The notes: generated by a model from the sequence alone, not told the origin. DNA of 64,000 bases from Xylocopilactobacillus apis (GCF_033095965.1 NZ_AP026801.1:1818001-1882000), one strand, 5' to 3'; shown: positions 1 through 11,135, counted from the stretch's first letter. Numbers and translations: made by a program.

Positions 1-3000
1 TATCAACATCATTGATCGCAGCACCAACAGACGGGTTTGATAACATATCCGTGCTGACATAATCTTCAAGAATAAAGTTTGGACCAAATGTAAGCTTCCA
101 CAGCTTCGGCGTATTCGCTAACATCCCTTTGCGGTAGCTGCTGTACACCCGCTTCGTGTTGAATTTCGTTAAGTCCAAACTCGTTAACTTGCTGCACCCA
201 CTGAACATTGAATTAAAGTTCGCAACTTTTTCGGTGTCAAAATTGCTTACGTTTAACCTTGTGATCTCAGCACAGGACCCAAACATCCCATTCATATTCG
301 TTACATTACCTGTCTTAAAGAAACTGACATCAATAACTGGCAGTACAGTACAGCGATTGAACATATTATCCATTGCCGTTACCTGACTTGTATCAAACTT
401 CACTGGATCCATCTTGAGATCTGTTAATGACCGGCAGTAGTAAAACATCCCTGACATACTGGTAACCTTACTCGTATCGAAATTCCTTAAATCCAGCGAT
501 GTTAAAGCAGTACTAAAACCAAACATTGAATGCATGTCTAACACATTGCTGGTAACGAAACTGCTCACATCTATTGTCGGAAGCAGACTGCATTCAAAGA
601 ACATTAAACTCATATCCGTTACCTGACTCGTATTGAAGTGGGTCACATCTATACTTGGCAGCTTCTTACAGCTCGTAAACATTGCTGCCATATTGGTTAC
701 TTTGCTGGTATCAAAGTTAGTCACATCTAGATTTGTTAAGTTATTGCATTCCTTAAACATTGCTGACATGGTTTCTACTTTACTGGTGTCAAAGTGAGTC
801 ACATCTAAATTAGGCAGCTGGCTGCAGTAGGAAAACATACTTGACATATCTGTCACTTTGCTGGTATTAAAGTGAGTTACGTCTACTATCGGCAGTGATG
901 AACATTGTGAAAACATTGAACTCATGTTGGTTACTTGACTGGTATCAAGCTGGGAGAGGCCTTCGATTGAGGTCATTGCACTCATTCTGCTGAAAAGTCC
1001 AAAAAGTGAATTCTTGGCTGTTACCCCAGGAGAAATAACTGTTTTGACGATCTGACTGTCATTTTGATACCAAGGCCAATCAGATACAACTTTTCCATCG
1101 ACGTCAACGTAACTAACATGATCTACATCAAAGTTCAATTCATGCGGATAGATTGTCAATACTCCTAAATTATATCTCCACCAGTAAGTACCCCAAACAT
1201 ATGTGGATTTTGCTGCCCCCGTTCGATACCTAGTCATAATTTCATTCGCCGAAATTAAGGGACCGTTGGGACTTGTTTCACTACCTGTTCCAACTTCCTG
1301 CCAAGAAGTAGTTGGATTTTGTGAAGTATTACCAGCTGCTGCCGGTAAATCACCTGATTGTGGGAATTTTGTATATGGGCCTAAAGTTAGAACGTTTAGC
1401 GCTGTATCCCCGCTAAAGATATGATCAGTTTTAGTAGCATAAAACATGTTTAAAAGGCTTAAATCCAAAGTTGCTAGACTCGTACAGTTTTCAAAAAGAT
1501 GACTAAAATCTTGACACGAGGCAGTGACAACATTCTGCAAGCCGGACACTGAGGTTAGATAAGGCATGTTTGCAAACATGTAAGACATTGATCTAGCAAT
1601 TACCCCAGAATTAATAACAACACTTTTAACCTCATTTCGCCTTGAATCCCACGGCCAGCCTGCTGCATTTGTTGGTAAAAAGTCAATATTATGTGCATAT
1701 ATAATTAATGTTCCTTGGCTATTTATTTCCCACCAATTACTCTCAGTTAAAGTAACATTATTAGTCTTTGGAACATAGTTGGCTGTATTATAAACGAGAT
1801 CAGTGCTCGCTAAAGGAGAGTTAGAATTAGTACTATTGTAAAAATACGATCCCCACGTAGGGTTCCCTGCATCATCAATTAATTGATTAGACTGATCATA
1901 AATTGAAACACCAGAAACAATTTGTGAACTTCCCGGAGTAGAAGAATTACCAGGAACTTTAGTGACTACAATTTGCCCCTGATCATTTACCGTTAGATTT
2001 GCTTTATCTGCGCCTTGATAGGTCATCGTTACGGTGTTAGTACCCATATAACCCGGACTCAAGTTATTACTGGTTCCATATTTTAAAGGAACATAAAGTA
2101 ATCCATCTTTTTGAGTAACTCCTAAGGGTAATGGGCTATCCGGTTGAAAAATTCCTGCTAAAGACTGTACTGCCGTTACATTTGACCAGATTCCTGAAAT
2201 ATATAAACTGCGAGCAGAGTAACTAAAAGTAACTTTATCGCCTGGATTAATTGCTGATGATGTTGTTAAAGTCCCTCCATTAACTCTCATTTGAAGATTT
2301 GCGTATGGATCAGAAGCAATTCTTGGAATTTTACGATAAACATAGTTAAGGAAAATAATATTTCCAAAGTTAGTTTTAACTGTTACATTAGAGCCAACAT
2401 TAGTTACCGTTGCCCCACTACCAACTGATCCCAATCGTTTATTAATCCGACCATTATTTTGATAAAAAGTTCCATTAACTTGTGCTCTTTGATATGTATA
2501 CCCATCTTTAACAATGGTTGGAGTTGAACTAGTATCAACAAATTCTGTCGAACCTGGATGCGTCCTCTGCCAATCAGATTGTAAAGTAGTTACTGGCGTT
2601 TTTAAATCAGTACCATTTTCGTCAACATAACGAGTGGTAATAATTTCGTCGCCTGGGGTAAAAGTTCCTTGGATATTTTTAATTGTATTAGTTTCATAAG
2701 TATCTCCAGTTGAACCTAGAATCGAAAAAGCCCAGTTACTGCGATCTGCAATTACATTCCTTTCATCAGCATTTAAAACTTTTACCCAAGTTACTTTACG
2801 ATCAAGATCTACTGTTAAGCGATAGGTACTTGCATCGTAAGAAATGGTCATATGGTGCCAAGCACGATCAATCATCTGAAGTCTTGCGGTCCCACTTACT
2901 GTCCCTTCTGTATTGCTTTTAGAAGTTACAGTCATCCCGTTTAGTGGAGCAGAAAGAATAGAAGCATAACCATAACCATTACTATCAGTACTAATAAAGG

Positions 3001-3862
3001 CTCCATAAGTATTATCATCAATATTATTATATACAAAGCGATCATCTGGTTTTGAATACTGATCGAGCAAATGATACGTGGGATCTCCATAAGCTGTGCT
3101 CTGCATAGAAGGATACATTGGCAAATAATCTAATCCGTTAAAATGCGTATCAACTTTAAAAGCCAACGCATTCATTAAATCACTTACCCCCAAACATCCA
3201 CCGCGTAATCCAAGTGAATGAACAGTCTGCCCATTATCTGGATCACTAGCAGATGTAACTGAGCTTTGAGTCGAATCTGCATGACGTCCAAAAACGCTAG
3301 GCAAGATATAAGAACTCATTCCATGGGTCCCTGTTATTCGATCGCGTGGTCGATAGATTGGGTGGAAAACAAATCCTAGCCCATCCGCACCAGTTGTAGC
3401 CCCTGGAATGATTTGTAAATCCCAATTAAAGTTAAAATTCTTGGTCATATCAACCGTCGCATTTAGAGACACTGCTCCTAACTGCTTTACGGAGTTCGTA
3501 ATTACTACGGTACCCCAAGTTCCATCAGAGTTAACATTAACTCTCGCACTACCTACAGGAGCAAAGAAGTTTTGGCTATCTCCGACACCAATTGTTACTG
3601 GACTTATGTCTCCAACACCAAATGGGACTATATTAAAATTTTGCTTGTTTTGAGGGAGTGATGTTTGTTGAAGCGGGTCTATAAAACCGGAATTTAATTG
3701 ATTATTAAAGTCCCCAGAAGCGCTAACATTGTTTTCATTTAATTGACTTTGCGGAGAGCTGAACGCCTTGTTTTCTTGCTTATTACTTAAAACAAGCCCA
3801 ATAACTGCAATACTTAATAACGATACTATTAAATACCCTAATCTTTTTATTAACCCGTTCAT
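1..3862 (-). CDS. BspA-type LRR surface protein with L-type lectin domain (adhesin 1; 3' end outside window)
   Basis: About 1287 codons are open from ATG 3862 to the left edge with no stop; the C-terminus (expected WxL domain) lies outside. The start follows a GGGAG ribosome binding site. A signal peptide begins MNGLIKRLGYLIVSLL. An L-type lectin-like domain spans about residues 70-390 (ADGLGFVFHP, GGCLGVSDLMNA). A MucBP-like domain follows at about 405-505 (TTRYVDENGTDL), then a DUF11-like beta domain to about 645. Two cap-plus-repeat cassettes come next: a first cap near 1740-1550 with a short repeat region, and a second cap near 1190-960 with about ten DUF285/BspA repeats of the form SKVTDMSSMF. 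It is a paralogue of the gene at 4009-7693 but has no poly-G run, so it should be expressed constitutively. Role inferred: adhesion to glycans or host surfaces from the cell wall. Confidence 0.85.
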   Translation of the reverse strand, partial: MNGLIKRLGYLIVSLLSIAVIGLVLSNKQENKAFSSPQSQLNENNVSASGDFNNQLNSGFIDPLQQTSLPQNKQNFNIVPFGVGDISPVTIGVGDSQNFFAPVGSARVNVNSDGTWGTVVITNSVKQLGAVSLNATVDMTKNFNFNWDLQIIPGATTGADGLGFVFHPIYRPRDRITGTHGMSSYILPSVFGRHADSTQSSVTSASDPDNGQTVHSLGLRGGCLGVSDLMNALAFKVDTHFNGLDYLPMYPSMQSTAYGDPTYHLLDQYSKPDDRFVYNNIDDNTYGAFISTDSNGYGYASILSAPLNGMTVTSKSNTEGTVSGTARLQMIDRAWHHMTISYDASTYRLTVDLDRKVTWVKVLNADERNVIADRSNWAFSILGSTGDTYETNTIKNIQGTFTPGDEIITTRYVDENGTDLKTPVTTLQSDWQRTHPGSTEFVDTSSTPTIVKDGYTYQRAQVNGTFYQNNGRINKRLGSVGSGATVTNVGSNVTVKTNFGNIIFLNYVYRKIPRIASDPYANLQMRVNGGTLTTSSAINPGDKVTFSYSARSLYISGIWSNVTAVQSLAGIFQPDSPLPLGVTQKDGLLYVPLKYGTSNNLSPGYMGTNTVTMTYQGADKANLTVNDQGQIVVTKVPGNSSTPGSSQIVSGVSIYDQSNQLIDDAGNPTWGSYFYNSTNSNSPLASTDLVYNTANYVPKTNNVTLTESNWWEINSQGTLIIYAHNIDFLPTNAAGWPWDSRRNEVKSVVINSGVIARSMSYMFANMPYLTSVSGLQNVVTASCQDFSHLFENCTSLATLDLSLLNMFYATKTDHIFSGDTALNVLTLGPYTKFPQSGDLPAAAGNTSQNPTTSWQEVGTGSETSPNGPLISANEIMTRYRTGAAKSTYVWGTYWWRYNLGVLTIYPHELNFDVDHVSYVDVDGKVVSDWPWYQNDSQIVKTVISPGVTAKNSLFGLFSRMSAMTSIEGLSQLDTSQVTNMSSMFSQCSSLPIVDVTHFNTSKVTDMSSMFSYCSQLPNLDVTHFDTSKVETMSAMFKECNNLTNLDVTNFDTSKVTNMAAMFTSCKKLPSIDVTHFNTSQVTDMSLMFFECSLLPTIDVSSFVTSNVLDMHSMFGFSTALTSLDLRNFDTSKVTSMSGMFYYCRSLTDLKMDPVKFDTSQVTAMDNMFNRCTVLPVIDVSFFKTGNVTNMNGMFGSCAEITRLNVSNFDTEKVANFNSMFSGCSKLTSLDLTKFNTKRVYSSYRKGMLANTPKLWKLTFGPNFILEDYVSTDMLSNPSVGAAINDVD

Positions 3863-3905
3863 AAATTCACTCCCTAAATCAATTTATTTATACAAAGTTA
3901 AATTT

Positions 3906-3914
3906 ATTATATCA
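3906..3914 (-). promoter_or_regulatory. Extended -10 promoter of adhesin 1
   Basis: On the minus strand the sequence reads TGATATAAT, a consensus extended -10, about 45 bases upstream of the ATG. The surrounding 90 bases are nearly the same as those upstream of the gene starting at 7693. No convincing -35 is visible. Confidence 0.55.
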
Positions 3915-3956
3915 AAAAGCGTGTTTTATAAATTCTATTTTAAATAAATTTTTTTT

Positions 3957-3998
3957 AAAAAAAGCAACTAACTCACAATTTACTTGCTGTTAGCTGCT
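3957..3998 (-). terminator. Rho-independent terminator of adhesin 2
   Basis: Minus-strand stem AGCAGCTAAC (3998-3989) pairs with GTTAGTTGCT (3972-3963) and is followed by seven T. It lies just past the stop codon at 4009. A related hairpin sits upstream of the third adhesin at 11195-11230. Confidence 0.75.
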
Positions 3999-4008
3999 TA
4001 ATATATTT

Positions 4009-7000
4009 TTAAGGAGTGTCATTCACTAACGTAAATGTTACCGTCGCATTATATCTCCCTGCTTTCGGGATATCACTCGGACTTGCTTTAAAGCTTAATG
4101 TCCATGGATAATTCTTCACATCTTGATACAAACTAGTCGCTACCTCGCTGTAAAGTGTTTGTGCTGTTGGAAGCAGATGTGTTACTGTTCCCGTAGTTGT
4201 ATCGTGATAATAAAGGGGATCTCCTCGGATTACCTTCGTTGGGTCAGACGAAAGTTTAAATGGATTTGTGACGGATGCTTCAATTCGCCAACGTCTGCCA
4301 GCTCGATCATTTCTGTTATCAGTAACTTTCAAATTTTGCCCTGAACTATTATATTCCCGATTTCTTAAATAACCCGAATGGGTCCCAAAATCGATACTTC
4401 CTGGAGTCGCTTCTAGAGTTTGACTCCCCACCTGGTCCCAGACATAAGTGTGAGCAGACGTATTTGTTAACGAATCTGTTGCAATCTGAGCTGCAGTTTT
4501 TGCTGCTCCCGTTGGAGCATGAACCGTTGTTGGAGTTAATGCCTCCCGCCATTGCGCATTGGTCGCATAATATTGTGGATTTGGCGGAACTGGATTCGCT
4601 ATATCATTAATTGCCGTTCCAGGTTTCGGATTAGGGAGTAAAGTTTGACTTCCTAACTTAGTTCCCGATCCCAATGTCAACTTCCACAGCGCTGAGGTTC
4701 GATTAGGTTCAGTTACACTAGGTGGAGCTAGATTAAACATATTCAAGGTGTTAGCCGTTGGCTTAATGTTGAAACTTGATAGATCAAGTTCTGTTAAACC
4801 TGAACTATTTTCAAATAAGTACGACATATCTGTCACATTTGAAACATCAAACTTACTAAGATCCAAATGAGTGATCAATGGACAACCGGAGAACATTGAC
4901 TGCATATTAGTTAAACTGGTCGTTATAAAGCCAGACGTATTAAGCTCCTTGAGCTTAAAACAGTTCAAAAACATCCAATTTGCATTTGTCACATGGCTCA
5001 TATCGAAATGACTGACGTCAATTGCTTCTAACGATTCACACATCGAAAACATCGCATATGTGTTCTCTGCCTTACTTGTATCAAAGTGGCTGACATCGAG
5101 ATCAGTTAAACTTTTATCTCCTTCAAACATTCCTGAAAAATCATCAACATTACTCGTAATGAAATTTGGACCGAATGTTACTCTCTTTAAATTTGTACAC
5201 TTTTGAACTAATCGATACATTATCGTTACATTCGGTGTATTAAAAGTCGAGAGGTCTAAAGATTCAATGCTTGAACATCCAGCAAACAAACTATTTAAGT
5301 CGGTCGCATTCGTTAAATCAAGATTATTTAACCCCACAAATTCAGTTACTGCACTTAGACCGTTAAACAAATGAGAAACTGAACCGCTGGAAGTTACCCC
5401 TGGATTAATCACTACTTTGGTAATATCTGCTGAGTACTGTTTCCAAGGCCAGTCTACATCTGGAAAGTTAGGAATATTTGTTGGAGTTACGACCGCATCA
5501 TTATATGCATTTAAGGTGTGCGGATAAAGTGTTAAAACTCCGTTCTTGTATGTCCACCAAGGTGATCCGTCTAAATTCAAGATGTCAGATGAAGGAACAT
5601 AATTGCTAGTTTTGTATGTTGGATCTAAACCAGCGAGTGGCGATTTATCATTTCTGGCATCATAAAAGTATGATCCCCAAACTGGATTTCCCGCTTCATC
5701 TATTAACTGATTTGACTGGTCATAAATCGAAACCTTCATTTGAATTTTAGAAATCGTTGGTGAACTTGCAGTTTCTGGAACAGTAGTAACCGCTATTGAC
5801 CCCGCATCATTTGCTGTTATATGAGCATTTTCTCCACCTGTATATTTCAAGGTAACCGTGTTTGTTCCAGTTGCTCCTGGTATTAAATCATTACTAGCAC
5901 CGTTATTTAGCGGTACATACATATAACCACTATCTACTGATACTCCTGTCGGCAACGGGGCTGGGGTCTCAAACAAACCACCACCTAAAGGTTGAACGGC
6001 TGTTACTTTATTCCAGATCCCTGGCACATTATTGTTTTTTACATTGTAAATAAAAGTTACTCGATCACCATTATTAACATTTCCAGAGGTAACTGCCGGT
6101 CCATTGTTAATTTTAAACTTAATATCAGTTTGGATATCTGTATTGCTTGCAGTCATGTTCCTACGATAGACATAATTTAAAAACATAACGTTATTGAATT
6201 GGGTTGTTGAAACTAGATTATTACCGTTTGCTGTAACTGTCGTCCCACTCGAAACTGTTCCTAAACGCTTATTTATTCTCGTATTATTTGCAAAGATGGT
6301 TCCATTTACTTGCGCTCTTACATAAGTATTCCCGTCTTTACCAACAATTGTAGGCTGAGTGTTAGTATCAACAAAATTTGGATCACCTGGGTGCATCTTC
6401 TGCCAATCTTCATAAGTTGTTGTTACAGGCGTCTGAAGGTCGGTCCCATTTTCATCAATATAACGAGTTGTAATAACTGGATCTCCAGGCGTAAACGTTC
6501 CATTAATATTTTTTACGGAATGCCCCTCATAATAAGCTCCTGTTGAAGCTAAAATGGCAAAACCCCAGTTACTCCGATCTTGAATAACACTCTTCTCTCC
6601 TGCCGTCAGTGTTTTCTTCCAAGTAACTTGTCCGCTGCCGGTAGCATCATGTAAAATAACCGTCATCGTATAGGTACTAGCATCATATGAAATTGTCATA
6701 TTCCGCCATTGATGATCACCGACCTTCATAGCAGTCCCACTCACACTGCCTTCTGAAGTTGTCTTTGAAGTCACTGCACTCCCATTCAATGGTGCACTTA
6801 AAGGTGCCCTCTTAACAAAACCATTGTTACTTGTCATTGAAAATGAACCGAAACTGTTATCAGAAGTCACTTGACCTTCAACCCCATTAGGGCTTGGATA
6901 AGCATCGTCCACAACGTGATACCACTGGCTATGATGAATATTGTCTCCATAAGCATGACCTGGAGATTCTGGATCACCATAATTGTTATAATATGTATCC

Positions 7001-7693
7001 AGCTTAAAGCCCCAAGCGTTCATCATGTCCCCGATCCCAAGGCTTCCACCTGTTCTCCCAATTGAGCGGATCGTTTGACCGTTATAACGGCTAGTTGGAC
7101 TTGTTACAGGATCATCACCATTTTCTCTTCCAAAAACAGCTGGAAGTGTATACGGTGCTTCACCTTGAGAACCTACAATTCTCTCACCTGGCTTATATAA
7201 CGGATGAAACACAAAACCAATCCCATCTGCCATTCTAGAATCAGAAACTGGGTCAATTTTTACATCCCAACTAAAGTTGAAATTCTTAGTCATATCAACT
7301 GTCGCATTTAATGTAACAGCTCCAACATAATAGGTATGCGGTTTGTTTAATAAGATATTATCCCATGTACCATTTTCATTAACCGTGACTTCTGCTCCTT
7401 GAACTGGTGCAAAGAAGTTCTGAGAATCTCCTGCTCCAATTGTAATTGGAGTTAGGTTTCCGTCTCTATTAAGATTTAAAAAATTGTTTGTAGAATTGAA
7501 AGTGTTTGAAACAGGGATTAAATTGTTAGCTAAACGCCCCCCCCCTGAAAACGCTACCATTATTTTCAATTGCTACATTATGCGGAAAATCCGCTGCTTT
7601 ATCTTCCTGTTTATTGCTTAACCCAACCTTAACAGTAATAATACTTACGATCACTAGTACTAAATAACCTAATTGTTTTATTAATTTGTTCAT
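4009..7693 (-). CDS. Phase-variable lectin/BspA-LRR/WxL surface protein (adhesin 2), out of frame at a G9 run
   Basis: ATG 7693 has a GGGAG ribosome binding site and encodes a signal peptide (MNKLIKQLGYLVLVIVSI). After about 50 residues the frame hits a stop just past nine G at 7537-7545. The remaining 1180 codons are open in the other frame. Deleting one G gives a continuous 1227-residue protein. Domains in that product: L-type lectin about 84-390 (ADGIGFVFHP, GGSLGIGDMMNA), MucBP-like about 400-500 (TTRYIDENGTDL), DUF11-like about 520-645, WW/PHTLN/WPW cap about 713-784, about eight DUF285 repeats to 974, a C-cap ending TYVWDQ near 1080, and a C-terminal WxL domain with WTL and FTL motifs. 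WxL domains hold proteins non-covalently on peptidoglycan. The downstream frame has no credible start of its own. A homopolymer sequencing error is the main alternative to phase variation. Confidence 0.85.
7537..7545 (-). repeat. G9 homopolymer (slippage tract) in adhesin 2
   Basis: Nine consecutive C on the plus strand, nine G in the coding strand, inside a low-GC gene right after the signal peptide. Flanks (GGTAGCG before TTTCA, CG after) match those of the tract at 10939-10947. Lengths of 8 or 11 would put the gene in frame. Confidence 0.9.
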
Positions 7694-7736
7694 AAAACCA
7701 CTCCCTAAATTCATCAATTTCTACAAAGTTAAATTA

Positions 7737-7745
7737 ATTATAACA
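7737..7745 (-). promoter_or_regulatory. Extended -10 promoter of adhesin 2
   Basis: Minus strand TGTTATAAT, an extended -10, at the position matching the adhesin 1 promoter. The 80-base region from here to the ATG is closely similar to that of adhesin 1, which indicates the promoter was duplicated with the gene. Confidence 0.55.
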
Positions 7746-7881
7746 AAAAGTGTGTTTTATAAATCCTATTTTAAATAAATTTTTTTCAAATTAAAACTAT
7801 CCTTTGTTTTACAGGTAACTAGGAAGATATTTATAAGTAAATTTTATCCAACACATTATCTTTTATTAATATTTACGTTTC

Positions 7882-10800
7882 TTAAGGCACTGCATCCAAC
7901 AGAGTAAATGTAATTTGACCGCTGTAACTTCCAGCTTCTGGGATATTGTTAGCTGTCGTTTTGAAAAGTAAATCCCAGGCCTCTTCCCACGTATCTTCAT
8001 ATGTCACACCAGGGATCACTTTGTCTGCCAAAAGCGTTGCCACCGGCGTCAGATTCGTTTCCACTCCTGAACTATTGCGGTGATGCAAAGGATTGCCCGT
8101 AATTCTCTTTGTTCCTTTAGTTAGAGGCTGTGTCATTGCTCCTTCAATCCGCCACTTCTTGTTCTTACGAGAGTTACGGTTGTCGGTAACTTTAAACTTG
8201 TGATCTGTACTTTCGTAGTTATGATTCCGAACTGATCCTCGATTCGTTCCAAAATCAATCGCAATCGGTGCTTCAAGCTGGACACGTCCACGCTGATCCC
8301 AAACGTAAGTTCGAACATCATTGCGAGTTGCTGATTCACTCATAATCTGGGATGCCGTCTTAACATCACCTTTGGGTTCATGATCACTTCCACCAACCCC
8401 GATCTCTCGCCACTTAGCATCAGTTGCAAAGTATTGCGGATTAGGCGGAACAGGTTTATCTAAATCAATTATTGGCGTTCTAGGATTCGGATTTGCTAAA
8501 CCTGTCGTACTTGATAACTTTGTATTTACTCCTAACGTTAATTTCCATAAATTTGTTGTCCCATTTAAAGAATCATCCATATTCATGGTATTGGGATTCG
8601 TTGTGAAACTTGAAAGATCTAAACTACTCAAAGAACTGCAGTTCTCAAATGCATGATTCATTGTTGTTACATTTGTTGTGTTAAAATTTTCTCCAAACGT
8701 GATCTTTTTTAGATTCGTGTCTTCCATAAACATATATGCCATTGTTGTAAGACTTGCAGTATTAAAATTACTCAGATCTATCTCGGATAGATTATTATCA
8801 AATTCAAACAACCAATTCATATTTTTTACATTCGAGGTGTTTAGACGACTTACATCTAAAGTTTTTAAACTTCGACAAACTGCAAACATTGCTTGCATAT
8901 CCAGCGCACTGCTTGTATCAATATGATCCATATCAATACTCTCTATACTCTGCATCCCTTCAAAGAAGCCGCCAAAGTTAGTCACATTTGACGTTATAAA
9001 ATTAGGCCCAAACTTTAGATCAGTTACACTTGAACAATTTCTCAAAAATCGGAACATATTATACGCTTTTAATGTATTAAAGCCTGACAGATCAATTGCC
9101 GTAAGATTCTTACAATCATTAAACATCCAGCTATAGTCCGTTACTTCTGTGGTGTTAAGATTAGTTAGCCCTACAATTTCCGTCATTGCTGTAAAACCTT
9201 TGAAAAGTTGAGCAATACTCGCTTTTGCGCTTACTCCTGGACTTATTACAGTTTTAGTAATTTGAGTTTTATACTGATCCCAAGGCCAAGTAACTGTTGG
9301 ATTAATTGGATCAACTGAAGAATCTATCACTGCATCTACTAAGGCATTCAACTCATGCGGATAGATGGTCAGAACCTTGGTGGTTGAATCAAAATACCAC
9401 CATACATAGTCATTGAGGTTTATGTGTTTGACCTCTGAAACATTATTTGAATTATCCACCGCCACAATATGGAGATATTTATTTAAACTCGCTGGCAGGG
9501 ATAAACTTAGATTAGCCGACGGATCAGTTGTTGAAGTGGCGGATAAATTAATATTAGTTACTTCACCAGTAGATGGATTCTTAGTTACTGCCGGCGTACT
9601 TGTCGGTGAACTGTCTAAAGTGTAGACATACCCTTTTACCCCGCTCTCTACCGAAGTTTTAATCACATCTGAATATTTATCTCTTAATGCAGTTTTGGCT
9701 TTTACTCGATAGTAGTAGTCGGTCGGATTGTCATTAGTATTTACTTTTAAATTAAGTTGGCTTACATTCGTTCCCGTAAGCGTTGTACTTGGTGCATCTG
9801 GCGCTGCCAGATCTTTAACGGTAAAGTCTTCGCCATGACGTGTTGTATTCAAAGTACTTGTATAATAGACCATATTAGCAATAATTTTTGCCTCATCAGG
9901 GGTACACTGACCAGTTGTATGACCAGTCTGAATCATTGCGTAATTTCCTTTAGTAAGTAAATACCAGTTATCATCGCCAATAACTCTACCTGAATAATCG
10001 TATGCATGGTTAGTGTAGTTAGTAAAATCGATATCATTAACAGAGTTGGGCGGGTATCCTCCCTCATACTGCATCCACCTAGTAGCGCTATCATCATACA
10101 TATAAAACTGAGCAAGTGAATGAGAAACAGAAATATTATATGTAACAGTTGGATCAAGATAATAAGGATACTGATTCAACATCCCATTAGAAGTAAATGA
10201 AACATGATTTGCCCCACGCCACTTATAACTATCAACTCTGCCTCCTTGATTTTCAATATCACTAGGAAACATCCAGCCTAATTTTGGAGCAAATCTATTG
10301 AAATAATGGTGTGATCCCATATAAATGCCAGCCAACGTGTCATGTCCTAAAATAATTGATCTCCCTGTATTAGCAAAAGATTCCACAATAGGTTGTGACG
10401 TTGCCGTTAAATCATTAACTCCTGGAGTCCACCCACCATTACTATCCGAAGAACCAAAATAAATTCCGTCATACCGATAATTGCCATCAACATCTTTCAA
10501 ATATCCATCAGGATTAGCATTAAAATCAGATAAAGAAATTTCATCAACGTCAATTAAATTCATAGAAACAGGTTGCCCAGATCCATTATTCTGATTCATC
10601 CATGCTTTTAAAAATCGACCATCAGGAGGATAAACGTTTAGAATCTTAATTTTTTTACCGTAGTTAGTTGGAGCTGTTTCCCACGCTGTATCATTATCAG
10701 AAATTATGTTGCTTGTTGATCTCTGCACAATATAACCATCAGAAATATCAGAAACAATATCCCAATCTAAAGAAATCGAGGCCTGATTCCCCACAAATTT

Positions 10801-11095
10801 ACTCTCGCCTCTTAAACCAAATTCTCCGTTCTTAACTATTGTTGAAGGCGAACGCAGATTAATCCTTGGATTGATCTTCGGAGTTCGCGGAAATTGTAAA
10901 GGATCCGCGAAAACAACTTCCGAGGGTCTATCTAAGCGCCCCCCCCCTGAAATCGCTACCATTAGTTTCAATTGCTACGTTGTGAGAAAAATCTGCGGCT
11001 TTATTCTCTTCTTTATTGGTTAATCCAATTCCAACAGCTGTGATACTTATTACTGCGATCAGAAAAGTTCCCATTAATTTTATATACTTGTTCAT
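7882..11095 (-). CDS. Phase-variable BspA-LRR/WxL surface protein with a different N-terminal domain (adhesin 3), out of frame at a G9 run
   Basis: The signal peptide starts at ATG 11095 (MNKYIKLMGTFLIAVISI), aligned with the two neighbouring paralogues. Nine G at 10939-10947 shift the frame into a stop; with eight G the product is 1070 residues. The N-terminal part is not a lectin: about 100-125 looks Fn3-like, and about 145-420 (ILNVYPPDGR, ISLSDFNANPDGY, GRSIILGHDT) resembles DUF5057-type domains, a guess from memory. A second Fn3-like stretch (YYRVKAKTA) is near 460. Then come the WW/PHELN/WPW cap (about 565-638), about seven DUF285 repeats, the C-cap (REIGVGGSDHEP) and a WxL domain with WDL and FTL motifs. 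It lies directly downstream of the response-regulator operon but has its own promoter. Confidence 0.83.
10939..10947 (-). repeat. G9 homopolymer (slippage tract) in adhesin 3
   Basis: Nine G in the coding strand at the same codon position as in adhesin 2, with the same flanks (GGTAGCG ... TTTCA before, CG after). Eight or eleven G restore the frame. Confidence 0.9.
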
Positions 11096-11135
11096 TAAAC
11101 TCATTACTCCCGTCTGATTTGATGAATGTTTTCTA

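Noticed and set aside
130-950. Regularly spaced repeated DNA resembling a CRISPR array
   Set aside because: The period is set by about 24-codon leucine-rich repeats in the coding frame; the repeats are imperfect and without unique spacers.
6310-7065. Plus-strand ORFs of 60-80 codons inside the adhesin genes
   Set aside because: They are frames opposite long, domain-rich minus-strand genes, with no ribosome binding sites or protein-like composition.
4009-7569. A separate 1186-codon gene starting with MKIMVAFSGGG
   Set aside because: The TTG start lacks a ribosome binding site and would remove the signal peptide. The signal-peptide frame just upstream and the G9 junction explain it better.
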